Assembly: GCA_964566075.1 (NCBI GenBank) | Contig: CAZMHJ010000017.1 | Coordinates: 1 to 18,771 of the forward strand | Reading direction: 5' to 3' | Source of the DNA: CAZMHJ01 sp964566075 | GTDB lineage: Bacteria > Patescibacteriota > Saccharimonadia > Saccharimonadales > CAIOMD01 | Length of the DNA stretch: 18,771 bases | In this document: positions 1 to 6,604 of the stretch, piece after piece | How the letters are laid out: every line of letters begins with the position of its first letter | How positions within the stretch are numbered: the stretch's first letter is position 1 | Notes under the pieces: model-generated | The model's input: the letters and a program-made list of their open reading frames with translations, nothing else | What the model was told of the DNA's origin: nothing | Database searches by the model: none | Made by a program: the position numbers and the translations under genes

Positions 1-402
1 GATATTCAATTTAGATTTATACATTTTCCGCTCGAAAGCATTCACCCCAATGCTCGTGCTGCTGCAAGAGCAGCAGAAGCCGCAGGTTTACAAGGTAAAT
101 TCTTTGAAATGCACGACATCCTATATCAAAACCAATCTGCTTGGTCTAGTGCAAGTGATCCTTTTACCATTTTCGCGAGCTATGCAGCGCAACTCGGACT
201 AAATGCTGATACCTTTAAAAAAGATTTTGCGAGTGAAACTGTTAATGGCACAATTAACGCTGATTTAAAGGATGGCAATGGTAAGGGCGTTTCTGGAACA
301 CCCACCTATTACCTAAATGGAACCAAACTTGATAATGGTGACATAAGTAGTTACGAAAAATTTGCAGCTAAAGTTGAAGCTGCTATTAATCAGAGTAAGT
401 AG
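1..402 (+). CDS. DsbA-like thioredoxin-fold thiol oxidoreductase, 3' part
   Basis: The reading frame is open from base 1, so the gene begins upstream of the window and 133 C-terminal residues are present. The visible part fits the helical insertion and C-terminal thioredoxin half of DsbA-family (DSBA / Thioredoxin_4) proteins: 'FIHFPLESIHPNA', an Ala-rich helix, 'FFEMHDILYQNQSAW', then 'GVSGTPTYYLNG', where TP is the usual cis-proline loop facing the active site. The catalytic CxxC and any signal peptide or membrane anchor lie outside the window. By family, the protein would oxidise or isomerise disulfides in exported proteins. The nearby exported surface proteins contain few cysteines, though the PKD protein at 15168-16175 and the phage-like protein at 8351-10234 have some. 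An ATG at 109 exists, but it is internal to the domain and is not the start. The product is confident; the exact redox role is not. Confidence 0.88.
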   Translation, partial: DIQFRFIHFPLESIHPNARAAARAAEAAGLQGKFFEMHDILYQNQSAWSSASDPFTIFASYAAQLGLNADTFKKDFASETVNGTINADLKDGNGKGVSGTPTYYLNGTKLDNGDISSYEKFAAKVEAAINQSK

Positions 403-414
403 CGCTGATTAATA
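384..414 (+). other. Inverted repeat across the stop codon of the DsbA-like gene
   Basis: TATTAATCAG (384-393) pairs perfectly with CTGATTAATA (405-414) around an 11-nt loop that holds the TAG stop (400-402). The stem is 10 bp but AT-rich and is not followed by a T-run, so it is a poor intrinsic terminator. It may act as a 3'-end stabilising hairpin. Seen directly; function is inferred. Confidence 0.45.
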
Positions 415-424
415 TTCTATATAA

Positions 425-664
425 ACTTGCCAAGATGCTGGTTTAATACGAACAGATACTCGCTGCGGCTTTGTACTAACCGTTTTAATTTTAATAGGCA
501 TTGCCTATGGCTCCCTTTTTTGTACCACGATTTTGGTGATACGTTATATGATTTTTGTCTCTCAAGCTTATGTAGCTTATTTTTTAGACAAACTTGATAA
601 TACAAAAAATAAGCTTAACCGTCAAGCAATGTGTACGAAAAGATGGCAATATTGTATGCTATAA
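425..664 (+). other. Unassigned intergenic stretch with a stop-free, membrane-helix-like frame
   Basis: The 286 bases between the DsbA-like gene and the antiporter hold no recognised gene. One plus-strand frame is open for 79 codons (425-664) and encodes a very hydrophobic run ('GFVLTVLILIGIAYGSLF') followed by a basic C-terminus, which looks like a small membrane protein. It has no good start: the first ATG is at 548 (a 38-residue product), with TTG at 533 and GTG at 536, all inside or after the hydrophobic run, and no ribosome binding site. It could be a decayed gene, a tiny membrane protein with an unusual start, or chance. A 62-codon frame also exists on the opposite strand and looks like an antisense shadow. 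Confidence 0.2.
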
Positions 665-665
665 G
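657..665 (+). promoter_or_regulatory. Extended -10 promoter for the antiporter gene
   Basis: TGCTATAAG at 657-665 is an extended -10 box (TGn plus TATAAG). There is no convincing -35 at the expected distance, which is tolerated with an extended -10. Transcription would begin near 672, giving a leader of about 16 nt without a Shine-Dalgarno before the ATG at 689. Confidence 0.5.
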
Positions 666-688
666 AGTAACTTGCTAAAACAACAAAC

Positions 689-2365
689 ATGGATGCAAAC
701 ATATTTACAGAACTTAGTGTAGTAATCGCTATCGGTGCGCTTATTTCGCTCGTAATGCGTGTTATTAAACAGCCACTCATTATAGGCTACATCTTAACAG
801 GCATTGTGGTTGGCCCGTCAGTTCTTAATATCGTAAAAAATGAATCGACAATCAATGTATTTGCCAGTATTGGTATTGCACTACTTTTATTTATTATTGG
901 TCTTGGTCTTAACCCTCGTGTCATCAAAGAAGTTGGTAAGGTTACTCTTATAACGGGTGGTATTCAGATACTACTGACTACACTCGTTGGCTTCTTGTTT
1001 TCACGAGCTTTTGGCTGGTCAAAAACCGAAAGTCTCTTTGTTGGCTTAGCGCTGGCTTTTAGTAGTACTATTATTATCCTTAAGTTACTAAGCGATAAAA
1101 AAGAACAAACCAGACTATACGGCAAGATTACGATTGGTATTTTACTTCTACAAGACATCGTAGCTGCCTTAGCGCTTGTTTTAGTTGCGGCACGTAGCGA
1201 AGGTTCGTTCTCGTTTACAACGCTGCTGTGGCTAGGCCTGAAGGGTCTAGCTGTAGCTGTACCGTTATATCTTATTAGTCTATTTGTGCTTCCGCGAATG
1301 AATAAAATTATCGCTGGTAGCCAAGAGTTCCTGTTTCTATTTGCAATCGGTTGGGGTTTTGGTGCGGCGGCGCTGTTTGAACATTTCGGTTTTTCGCTTG
1401 AGGTAGGCGCACTATTTGCAGGTGTCGCTCTTGCAACGCTTCCGTATGCACAAGAAATAGCATCGAGACTACGTCCCCTTCGAGACTTTTTTGTTGTCGT
1501 ATTCTTTATAGCGCTTGGGACAAGACTAAGTTTTGCAAACGTATCCTCACTCCTGTTGCCTATTATTATCTTCTTACTCATTGTCGCTTTTATTAAACCT
1601 TTTATCGTTATGATAACCATGGGCGTGCTTGGCTATACAAAAAATACCAGCTTTAAAGCGGCGGGTAGCTTAGCACAAATTAGTGAATTCTCACTTGTTT
1701 TTGTATTGCTTGGTCAGCAGCAAGGCCTTGTTCGACCTGATATTGCAAACATTATGACAATTGTTGCACTTATAACTATCGCGACTTCATCTTATGCAAT
1801 CACCTATAGTAATCAGATTTATACGCTTTTAGAATCTCATCTTACGATGTTTGAGCGAAAGAAAACACATAAAGAGAACGTAAAACCACACCGGTATGAC
1901 ATGGTGCTATTTGGCTACAACAAAGGTGGTCAAGAATTTGTACGCGTCATGGAACAGATGAACAAAAAATATGTTGTTGTTGACTACGATCCTGAAGTTA
2001 TTGATTCGTTAGAACATCAACAAGTTAACTATTTATATGGTGACGTTACTGACTTAGAAATGCTTGAAGAGCTCAACATGGCAACTGCTAAATTAGTTGT
2101 ATCAACGGTAAGCGACCACGACACAAACCTTTTTTTGGTACGTTGGCTCGAAAAAGTTAATCCACACGCTGTGTTTGTCTGTGCTGCTGAGTCTGCAAGC
2201 CAAGCTTCATCGTTATATGAAGAAGGTGCTGCTTACGTTATGATGCCTCACTATATCGGAAGCGAAAAAATCGGCTCGTTCATTAAACGTAACGGTTTTA
2301 ATAAGTCAGAGTTCAGAAAGTTTCGAGAAAAACACTTACAGTATCTTGAAACACATTATAGTTAG
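689..2365 (+). CDS. Kef/YbaL-type cation:proton antiporter with TrkA-N NAD-binding domain
   Basis: 558 residues with the two-domain plan of the CPA2 family. Residues ~8-385 form a 12-13 helix Na+/H+ exchanger domain with family-like signatures: 'QPLIIGYILTGIVVGPS' near the N-terminus, 'FSSTIIILKLLSDKKE', 'LLLQDIVAALALV' with the conserved Asp, and 'LEVGALFAGVALA'. A charged linker leads to a Rossmann domain (~400-530) with 'FGYNKGG' at 408-414 and an acidic end of the second strand ('VVVDYDP'), typical of RCK/TrkA-N domains that bind NAD(H) and gate transport. The glycine loop is G-Y-N-K-G-G rather than the common GxGxxG. Expected role: inner-membrane K+ or Na+ efflux coupled to proton entry, for pH or electrophile stress. 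The TAG stop overlaps the convergent gene's stop by 4 bp. ATG 689 is chosen because the first helix begins straight after it and a -10 box lies just upstream. Confidence 0.9.
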   Translation: MDANIFTELSVVIAIGALISLVMRVIKQPLIIGYILTGIVVGPSVLNIVKNESTINVFASIGIALLLFIIGLGLNPRVIKEVGKVTLITGGIQILLTTLVGFLFSRAFGWSKTESLFVGLALAFSSTIIILKLLSDKKEQTRLYGKITIGILLLQDIVAALALVLVAARSEGSFSFTTLLWLGLKGLAVAVPLYLISLFVLPRMNKIIAGSQEFLFLFAIGWGFGAAALFEHFGFSLEVGALFAGVALATLPYAQEIASRLRPLRDFFVVVFFIALGTRLSFANVSSLLLPIIIFLLIVAFIKPFIVMITMGVLGYTKNTSFKAAGSLAQISEFSLVFVLLGQQQGLVRPDIANIMTIVALITIATSSYAITYSNQIYTLLESHLTMFERKKTHKENVKPHRYDMVLFGYNKGGQEFVRVMEQMNKKYVVVDYDPEVIDSLEHQQVNYLYGDVTDLEMLEELNMATAKLVVSTVSDHDTNLFLVRWLEKVNPHAVFVCAAESASQASSLYEEGAAYVMMPHYIGSEKIGSFIKRNGFNKSEFRKFREKHLQYLETHYS

Positions 2366-3732
2366 CGTTTAGATTTATTTTTTTGCTTTTTTTCTTCGTC
2401 TCCAAAAATAAATTCTACGAGCAAGTCCCCAAAATCTTTTGTTTTTTGCGCCGAACGATTTGTTCTATTATTTGCCCTATCAACCATGTTTTCGTTATAG
2501 CCCTTGCATGATTTTTTTACACACGAATACGTTTTTGCTTTAGGGTCGTAGACCGCATCAACCGTGACTCCACACAATGGGCAGGTGACACAAGCATGGA
2601 TTTCAAGGCCGTTATGCGCCTTCTTGTGGCTTACAAGACTAATTGATAGTGAATTTAGGGCGTTTGCGCGTGTAAATCCGCTTCCAACTACAGTCTCGTT
2701 ACCTGACTCACCACTACAGCCGTAAAATGTCTTTCCTTCGGATTGAGCAACAATACCAGCACTCATTCGCGCATCGGATACGCTGGTTTTTAAATTAGGC
2801 ATAGTTCCGTTTTGTAAATACTCGTTATAAAGGTCTTCTAACAAGGCTTTACTTTTATATAATATCTTCTCTGCCTGTAGTTCTGCAGTTGCTGATTCAT
2901 AACTATGTAAAGCCTTTAAGTCGTTTATAGTGTCATTGATGATTTCTGGGTATTTTCGTACAAAATGATTTGCTTCTATGGTGCTTATTTTTGGCCTGCC
3001 ATACGTATAATTAATACCTGTTTTTCGATATAAAAATGCATCATACGTAGACGCTAAACCAGCAACTAACACCTTTGCGTCACAACCCCGGAAGGTTGAA
3101 CGGCGTTCTAGCAAATCGTGAGTAGTTCGTGAGGGTGAAATTCCAAACTGACTTAATACCTCATTCCAGGCATCAAGGTTACTCGTATCAACTGATTGAA
3201 TATGTTCTTTAATTCCACTTTGTTCTTTTTCATAGGCACGTATAAAAGACCGACGGATATCCGGGCGAAACCCACGTGCGGAAACAGTTCTAGAAGTTCT
3301 ATGGTCTGCATAGGCTTCTTCTGGGAAGGGTGAAACAACTACCATGACATCCCCATTGCTTGCCGTCTTTGCAAACTGAATAACATCGCGCATTTCATCC
3401 GCCTCGGCGGCGGTAATACCGGCAAACCATGTATATGTATCTTCTGTGCTCGCTGTTTGAGCCCACTGCTCCCTCCAGGCATCAAGGCTCGTAACTAGGC
3501 TATCACCATTTTCGCTATAGATATCACTTGTCCCAACTATTAGCGGTATAGGGTTGTCGTGTGTTCCCATCTCAGCATCTAGACTTTCTGCAAGTTCGGT
3601 CACTATTTGCTGTTCCAGGTACGTCTCGTCTGTTTTTCTTTCTACGGCGAGTGCCACTAAACCCAAATAGCGGTAGAATTGCTCGCTATGGGGTGAAATG
3701 TATTGTTCCTGCGTTTTTTTAGTGTGTAACAT
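2362..3732 (-). CDS. Orphan cytoplasmic protein with C-terminal Cys-rich zinc-ribbon-like motif
   Basis: 456 residues, no signal peptide or membrane helix, so probably cytoplasmic. I do not recognise the family. The N-terminal ~130 residues mix helices with strand-like segments ('NPIPLIVGTSD', 'DVMVVVSPFP'); the centre is helical and basic. Near the C-terminus lie C381, C384, C387, C404 and C409, with 'CPLCG' followed by 'CVKKSC', which looks like a treble-clef or zinc-ribbon binding site. A lysine-rich tail ('EEKKQKNKSKR') ends the protein. The Zn motif and basic tail suggest nucleic-acid or protein binding, but this is inference. The TAA stop overlaps the antiporter's stop on the other strand. 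ATG 3732 has an AAAGGAG ribosome binding site 7 nt upstream, lying inside a hairpin (3733-3758), one of the few clear ribosome binding sites in the window. Confidence 0.75.
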   Translation of the reverse strand: MLHTKKTQEQYISPHSEQFYRYLGLVALAVERKTDETYLEQQIVTELAESLDAEMGTHDNPIPLIVGTSDIYSENGDSLVTSLDAWREQWAQTASTEDTYTWFAGITAAEADEMRDVIQFAKTASNGDVMVVVSPFPEEAYADHRTSRTVSARGFRPDIRRSFIRAYEKEQSGIKEHIQSVDTSNLDAWNEVLSQFGISPSRTTHDLLERRSTFRGCDAKVLVAGLASTYDAFLYRKTGINYTYGRPKISTIEANHFVRKYPEIINDTINDLKALHSYESATAELQAEKILYKSKALLEDLYNEYLQNGTMPNLKTSVSDARMSAGIVAQSEGKTFYGCSGESGNETVVGSGFTRANALNSLSISLVSHKKAHNGLEIHACVTCPLCGVTVDAVYDPKAKTYSCVKKSCKGYNENMVDRANNRTNRSAQKTKDFGDLLVEFIFGDEEKKQKNKSKR

Positions 3733-3758
3733 AAAAGGCTCCTTTACAGGAGCCTTTT
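3733..3758 (-). promoter_or_regulatory. Hairpin that sequesters the ribosome binding site of the 2362-3732 gene
   Basis: AAAAGGCTCC (3733-3742) and GGAGCCTTTT (3749-3758) form a perfect 10-bp stem with a 6-nt loop. Read on the minus strand, the 3' arm contains the GGAG of the ribosome binding site and ends one base before the ATG at 3732, so the folded RNA would hide the site. The arm ends in TTTT, so the same element could also act as an intrinsic terminator for transcription arriving from the 3920-5358 operon. Which of the two roles applies cannot be decided from sequence. Confidence 0.6.
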
Positions 3759-3803
3759 CATTGTACGAATATAACGAAATAGCGATTCCTGCTCGGGAAA
3801 AAC

Positions 3804-3887
3804 TTATTTAACATGGTGTGTCTGGCTTTCAGGTATACCCTGATTACAGTTGCGGCACAGCTCACGGTTTGCACGTGATTCCACCAC
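3804..3887 (-). CDS. Possible 27-residue leader peptide with a CxxC motif
   Basis: A minus-strand frame opens at tandem GTG codons (3887), directly after an in-frame TGA, and runs 27 codons to a TAA at 3804-3806. The product contains 'ELCRNCNQGIPESQ', reminiscent of half a zinc ribbon. There is no Shine-Dalgarno. A TATAAT box lies 18 nt upstream on the same strand. The frame sits in the ~190-base gap between 3920 and 3732, just ahead of the RBS-hiding hairpin, so it could be a regulatory leader ORF; it could also be chance or part of a structured RNA. Low confidence as a gene. Confidence 0.25.
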   Translation of the reverse strand: MVESRANRELCRNCNQGIPESQTHHVK

Positions 3888-3905
3888 TCATTTGTTAATA
3901 GACCA

Positions 3906-3934
3906 ATTATATCGTTACTTTAGAGTGTTTGAAA
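3906..3934 (-). promoter_or_regulatory. Candidate promoter for the 2362-3732 leader transcript
   Basis: On the minus strand TATAAT (3906-3911) lies 17 nt downstream of TTTCAA (3929-3934). It overlaps the end of the upstream gene. Transcription would start near 3899 and give a leader of roughly 165 nt before the ATG at 3732, unusually long for this window. Confidence 0.4.
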
Positions 3935-4612
3935 GCTTTTTAGCGCATCAATGAAAAGTGTATAGTTAGGACGAACATTGTGATCTATATACACAAAGAA
4001 GTAACTATGCTTTTTTCCGTTCGAGCTTGGAATGGTAACTGCGTAGCCTTCTTGCTCACTGGCGGTACCAACATAGTTGTCTGCTTTTTTCATAGCACAG
4101 GTAAATGCTACACCTTGCCATTTAGCACTCCACACATCTGAAGCTGCCGGAGTACTTGATCCGTTAGCGGGTGATCCTGTAAACGTAGTGCAGTCATCAG
4201 ATATTATTCCAGGATTAATCTTCCCATCGGAGCTAACATCTATTGGTAAAAGCTTATTAATTGGAAAATTTCGCGGAAACACATCAACGTACACATGCAA
4301 CCATCTGTTATCATTATTTTTAACCCCGCTATCATATTCATAGAATACTTTGTCAGCTGTAGGATTTTGCTTACCTTTATCAACCCATCCAACCGGTAGC
4401 GAAATTTTAAATAATTCGTTTGAAAACTCTTGCCTTGCCTCTTGTACTTGAGCTATTTGCTGTCCGTTCTTCGTAAAACTGGCTGAAGTTTCAGAAGGTC
4501 TTAAGAAGACAAACCAAATTAAGATAGCTAAAGCAAAAAGAAATGGTATTGCAACCAATAAAAACGAGAAGAATACTTTGAATTTTCTTTGACGTTTGTT
4601 TGCGCTGTACAT
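3920..4612 (-). CDS. Membrane-anchored extracytoplasmic PsbP-like protein
   Basis: 230 residues: a basic N-terminus ('NKRQRKFKVF'), one membrane helix at ~12-36, then an outside domain. The domain starts with 'ELFKISLPVGWVDKGKQNP' and continues with alternating strands ('WLHVYVDVFPRNFP'), the pattern of PsbP/DUF1795-like alpha-beta domains ('fsi.yP.gW'). It ends with 'YTLFIDALKSFQTL'. Its plan (short cytoplasmic end, one helix, PsbP-like domain) matches the protein at 14608-15171. The gene lies 56 nt downstream of the 4669-5358 gene on the same strand, but it also has its own candidate promoter. No enzymatic motif is visible and its function is unknown; a sensory, binding or scaffold role at the cell envelope is plausible. 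There is no Shine-Dalgarno. Confidence 0.75.
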   Translation of the reverse strand: MYSANKRQRKFKVFFSFLLVAIPFLFALAILIWFVFLRPSETSASFTKNGQQIAQVQEARQEFSNELFKISLPVGWVDKGKQNPTADKVFYEYDSGVKNNDNRWLHVYVDVFPRNFPINKLLPIDVSSDGKINPGIISDDCTTFTGSPANGSSTPAASDVWSAKWQGVAFTCAMKKADNYVGTASEQEGYAVTIPSSNGKKHSYFFVYIDHNVRPNYTLFIDALKSFQTL

Positions 4613-4636
4613 ATGGTTGCTATTACGCTTACGCTT

Positions 4637-4665
4637 ATATTACTTTTATTTAGTGATTTTAACAA
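4637..4665 (-). promoter_or_regulatory. Promoter for the PsbP-like gene
   Basis: Minus strand TTGTTA (4660-4665), a 17-nt spacer and TAATAT (4637-4642) form a sigma70-like promoter. Its -35 lies over the last codons of the upstream gene. Transcription would start near 4630 and leave about an 18-nt leader. A GCGTAAGCGTAA tandem lies between the -10 and the ATG. Confidence 0.5.
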
Positions 4666-4668
4666 CGG

Positions 4669-5358
4669 CTATTGTGCCGTTGGCGCTACTACTACCACAA
4701 GTGTTGCACCTTGCGGTTTTGCCTCTCCGTCTTGGAGTGTGGCTACAGTAAGACCTAATTTATCGGCAAGTTCTTTAGCTGCAGTAGCATTAGAACCAGT
4801 TAAGTCGGCAACATAACTTTGTGTCGCGGTAACTTTTGGTGTATTTTTTGATACGATGTCCGCATTTAATACCTTGTCTGTTACCTGCTTCGCAACGGCA
4901 TCTTGTTGTCCTGCTGCGGCGATAACAGCTACCGATACCGGACTTATTGCCGCAACGAAATTGTTATAATTATCTGTTTTAATAATTTTATTAGTGTTAG
5001 GACGATAAATTATAGAAAGATTACCATCTTTATAAGCAACAACAATGTCATTATCTTGGGCTGACTCAAAAAATTTCTTTGTGACTGCTGCACCGCCAAG
5101 TTTTGATTTATCTTTGACAAGACTGATATAGGCTGGTTTCTCATTCTTTGGTAAATCAATAATTTTGCCGATTGATGCAAGATACTGGTTATTTTTTTCA
5201 TCTTGCGTCATGATTGCAGCTTTATACTTATCATTTAATCGAAAATATTGGGTAGCAAAAAATGCTCCAAACGCTATCGCTATCACTAGCACACTAACGT
5301 ATAACCCTGTAAGTAACTTATTTTTTTTACCACTTACCTTTACTGGTTGTTTTGCCAT
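4669..5358 (-). CDS. Membrane-anchored protein with YRPxxNKI domain and LytR_C-like C-terminal domain
   Basis: 229 residues from ATG 5358 (MAKQPVKV...). A longer frame reaches 5445, but its first 29 residues overlap the promoter at 5396-5424, so the shorter start is preferred. A basic N-terminus is followed by one membrane helix (~15-37) and an outside domain with 'DLPKNEKPAYISLVKDKSKL' and 'IIYRPNTNKI' (118-125). The latter is clearly homologous to the small protein at 7965-8351. The last ~50 residues ('VADLTGSNATAAKELADKLG' to 'VVVVAP') match the pattern of a LytR C-terminal-like domain, a cell-envelope module. Pro/Ala/Val-rich segments link the two. Function is unknown; location is the membrane outer face. 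The gene is divergent from the ECF sigma gene. Confidence 0.75.
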   Translation of the reverse strand: MAKQPVKVSGKKNKLLTGLYVSVLVIAIAFGAFFATQYFRLNDKYKAAIMTQDEKNNQYLASIGKIIDLPKNEKPAYISLVKDKSKLGGAAVTKKFFESAQDNDIVVAYKDGNLSIIYRPNTNKIIKTDNYNNFVAAISPVSVAVIAAAGQQDAVAKQVTDKVLNADIVSKNTPKVTATQSYVADLTGSNATAAKELADKLGLTVATLQDGEAKPQGATLVVVVAPTAQ

Positions 5359-5395
5359 ATAATATTGTCTCTTTTTATCGGTTCTCTTAGGGGTT

Positions 5396-5424
5396 ATTAT
5401 AAATGATTTGACAAATAAGCACAA
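5396..5424 (-). promoter_or_regulatory. Promoter for the 4669-5358 gene
   Basis: Minus strand TTGTGC (5419-5424), a 17-nt spacer and a perfect TATAAT (5396-5401). Transcription would start near 5389, giving a leader of about 30 nt to ATG 5358. The position supports the shorter start of that gene. Confidence 0.6.
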
Positions 5425-5459
5425 GCATTGAAAGATGTTCGTCATAATAGTGTATGTAG

Positions 5460-5498
5460 GTTACAATTATCTGTAACAAAGACTAGAAACTAACGTTA
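5460..5498 (+). promoter_or_regulatory. ECF-type promoter with perfect palindrome in front of the sigma factor gene
   Basis: GTTACA (5460-5465) and TGTAAC (5472-5477) form a perfect inverted repeat around 6 nt. TGTAAC followed by a 16-nt spacer and CGTTA (5494-5498) has the layout of an ECF-sigma promoter (-35 with an AAC core, -10 with CGT). A sigma70-like TATACT (5497-5502) overlaps it. The pattern suggests the sigma factor drives its own gene, as many ECF sigmas do; the palindrome could also be an operator. Inference from pattern only. Confidence 0.45.
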
Positions 5499-5520
5499 TA
5501 CTAATTGATCACCTATTTTC

Positions 5521-6012
5521 ATGACAAAGCACGCTTTTACAGAGCTATATAGTCAGTACGTAGATAAGATATATAGCTACGTTTATTGGCGTACGAGCGA
5601 TGCAGCTGTCGCAGAAGATATTACAAGTGAGGTCTTTACTAAGGCATGGGCAGCACGGGAATCATTTGATGGTAAGCACCCGCAAGCATGGTTGTATACG
5701 ATTGCTCGCAATCTACTAACAGACCACCATAGACGCTTGCGCCCTACCGTGGATTCTGAAGCAATCGCCGAGCTAGTCGATACAACCAACGATGGCCCGG
5801 TTGAGGCTACGGAAAAAATTCTAGCGCGCGAGAAGCTAGCGCGTGCAATCGCAACGCTACCAGAACAAGCACAATCAATTGTTATCTGGAGATTTGTCGA
5901 TAATGAATCAGCCGCAGAAATAAGTAAGAAACTAGGTATTTCTGAGGGAAATGTGCGGATCCAGCAAATGAGAGCCCTCAAGAAAATGAAGGAATGGTAT
6001 GAGTCCCAATAG
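5521..6012 (+). CDS. ECF-family RNA polymerase sigma factor
   Basis: 163 residues with both ECF sigma regions. Region 2 (~5-70) has 'FTELYSQYVDKIYSYVYWRT' and 'AEDITSEVFTKAWAA', with the typical 'aWLYTIARNLLTDHHRR' end that contacts the -10. Region 4 (~105-160) has 'LPEQAQSIVIWRFVDNESAAEISKKLG' and the recognition helix 'SEGNVRIQQMRALKKM'. Length is normal for the family. It directs RNA polymerase to a stress or envelope regulon. The stop overlaps the start of the next gene by 14 nt, the usual sigma/anti-sigma coupling. ATG 5521 lies about 11 nt after the predicted transcription start and lacks a Shine-Dalgarno. The regulon is unknown; the divergent membrane protein gene and the surface proteins nearby are possible targets. 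Confidence 0.93.
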   Translation: MTKHAFTELYSQYVDKIYSYVYWRTSDAAVAEDITSEVFTKAWAARESFDGKHPQAWLYTIARNLLTDHHRRLRPTVDSEAIAELVDTTNDGPVEATEKILAREKLARAIATLPEQAQSIVIWRFVDNESAAEISKKLGISEGNVRIQQMRALKKMKEWYESQ

Positions 6013-6604
6013 AAAAGAAGAAATCATCAAACAGTTTGTTGACCTCGAGGAGTTTGGCGAGGAACTTTTTGCATTATCTGCACCTGCACCTTCAATGACC
6101 AAGAAATCAAAAAAAATAATACTTCGTTCAATCGTTGGGGGTAAGCACTGGAATGTTCCGCAACTTACGCTTTTTACGACTGCAAGTGCTTTTGCAGCTT
6201 TCGCCTTCATCTTTGGGTTTGCTCAAATGACAAGTGCACCCCATTTCCTTCATTCATTACGCATCACTAAACCAACAGTTCAAGAAGTTCCAAACCCCCA
6301 GCAAGTACAGCAGGTTCAACAGCAGCTTATACAACAACAATCAAAAATTGAAGAATTGCAAAAAACCGGTGCGCCTGCTGCCGATATTGAAAAAGCAGTT
6401 GATGATCTTAATAGTTCTGTTAAGAAGACCGAAAACAGTGGTTATAAGGTTATAAAAATAACTGATAAGAGTGGCAGGACATATATTTCAGTTAAACTGC
6501 TCCAAGACCGGCACGGTAATAAAAGTAGCGGTGATAGCTCTGGCGAAAAAGATGATTCGTTCTCGGAAACTGGTTCGGATAGCAACTCCACGACAAGCCA
6601 CTAA
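5999..6604 (+). CDS. Single-pass membrane protein, probable non-canonical anti-sigma factor
   Basis: 201 residues. A cytoplasmic part of ~54 residues ('EEIIKQFVDLEEFGEELFAL'), one membrane helix (~55-79), then an outside part with a Gln-rich coiled coil ('QQVQQVQQQLIQQQSKIEEL', ~96-115) and a Ser/Asp-rich tail. Position (14-nt overlap with the sigma gene, so translational coupling) and topology fit an anti-sigma factor that holds the sigma at the membrane. It lacks the HxxxCxxC zinc motif of common anti-sigma domains, and the cytoplasmic part is short. The start ATG 5999 has GAAGGA 5 nt upstream inside the sigma gene. The TAA stop overlaps the stop of the convergent gene at 6601 by 4 bp. The role is inferred from context. 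Confidence 0.65.
   Translation: MSPNRKEEIIKQFVDLEEFGEELFALSAPAPSMTKKSKKIILRSIVGGKHWNVPQLTLFTTASAFAAFAFIFGFAQMTSAPHFLHSLRITKPTVQEVPNPQQVQQVQQQLIQQQSKIEELQKTGAPAADIEKAVDDLNSSVKKTENSGYKVIKITDKSGRTYISVKLLQDRHGNKSSGDSSGEKDDSFSETGSDSNSTTSH

Noticed and set aside
417..605. 62-residue minus-strand frame after the DsbA-like gene.
   Set aside because: No ribosome binding site, no motif, basic low-complexity composition, and it lies antisense to a more protein-like hydrophobic frame.
964..1620. Long antisense frame inside the antiporter gene.
   Set aside because: It lies opposite a clear membrane protein; Ser/Arg/Lys-rich composition and lack of any motif are typical of a shadow frame.
3780..3895. tRNA-like or other stable RNA, because TCACG-N7-CGTGA near 3860-3880 looks like a T-arm and is followed by 'CCACCA'.
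   Set aside because: The loop does not match the TTCRANN consensus and no acceptor, D or anticodon arms could be paired with it. Kept only as a leader region.
4664..4681. AACGGC/GCCGTT hairpin at the end of the 4669-5358 gene as a terminator.
   Set aside because: Only 6 bp, overlapping the stop codon, and no T-run on the minus strand.
5359..5445. N-terminal extension of the 4669-5358 gene to ATG 5445.
   Set aside because: It would cover a perfect TATAAT with a -35 at 17 nt, and the extra residues do not resemble an N-terminus of this family; the MAK start precedes a normal basic/hydrophobic anchor.
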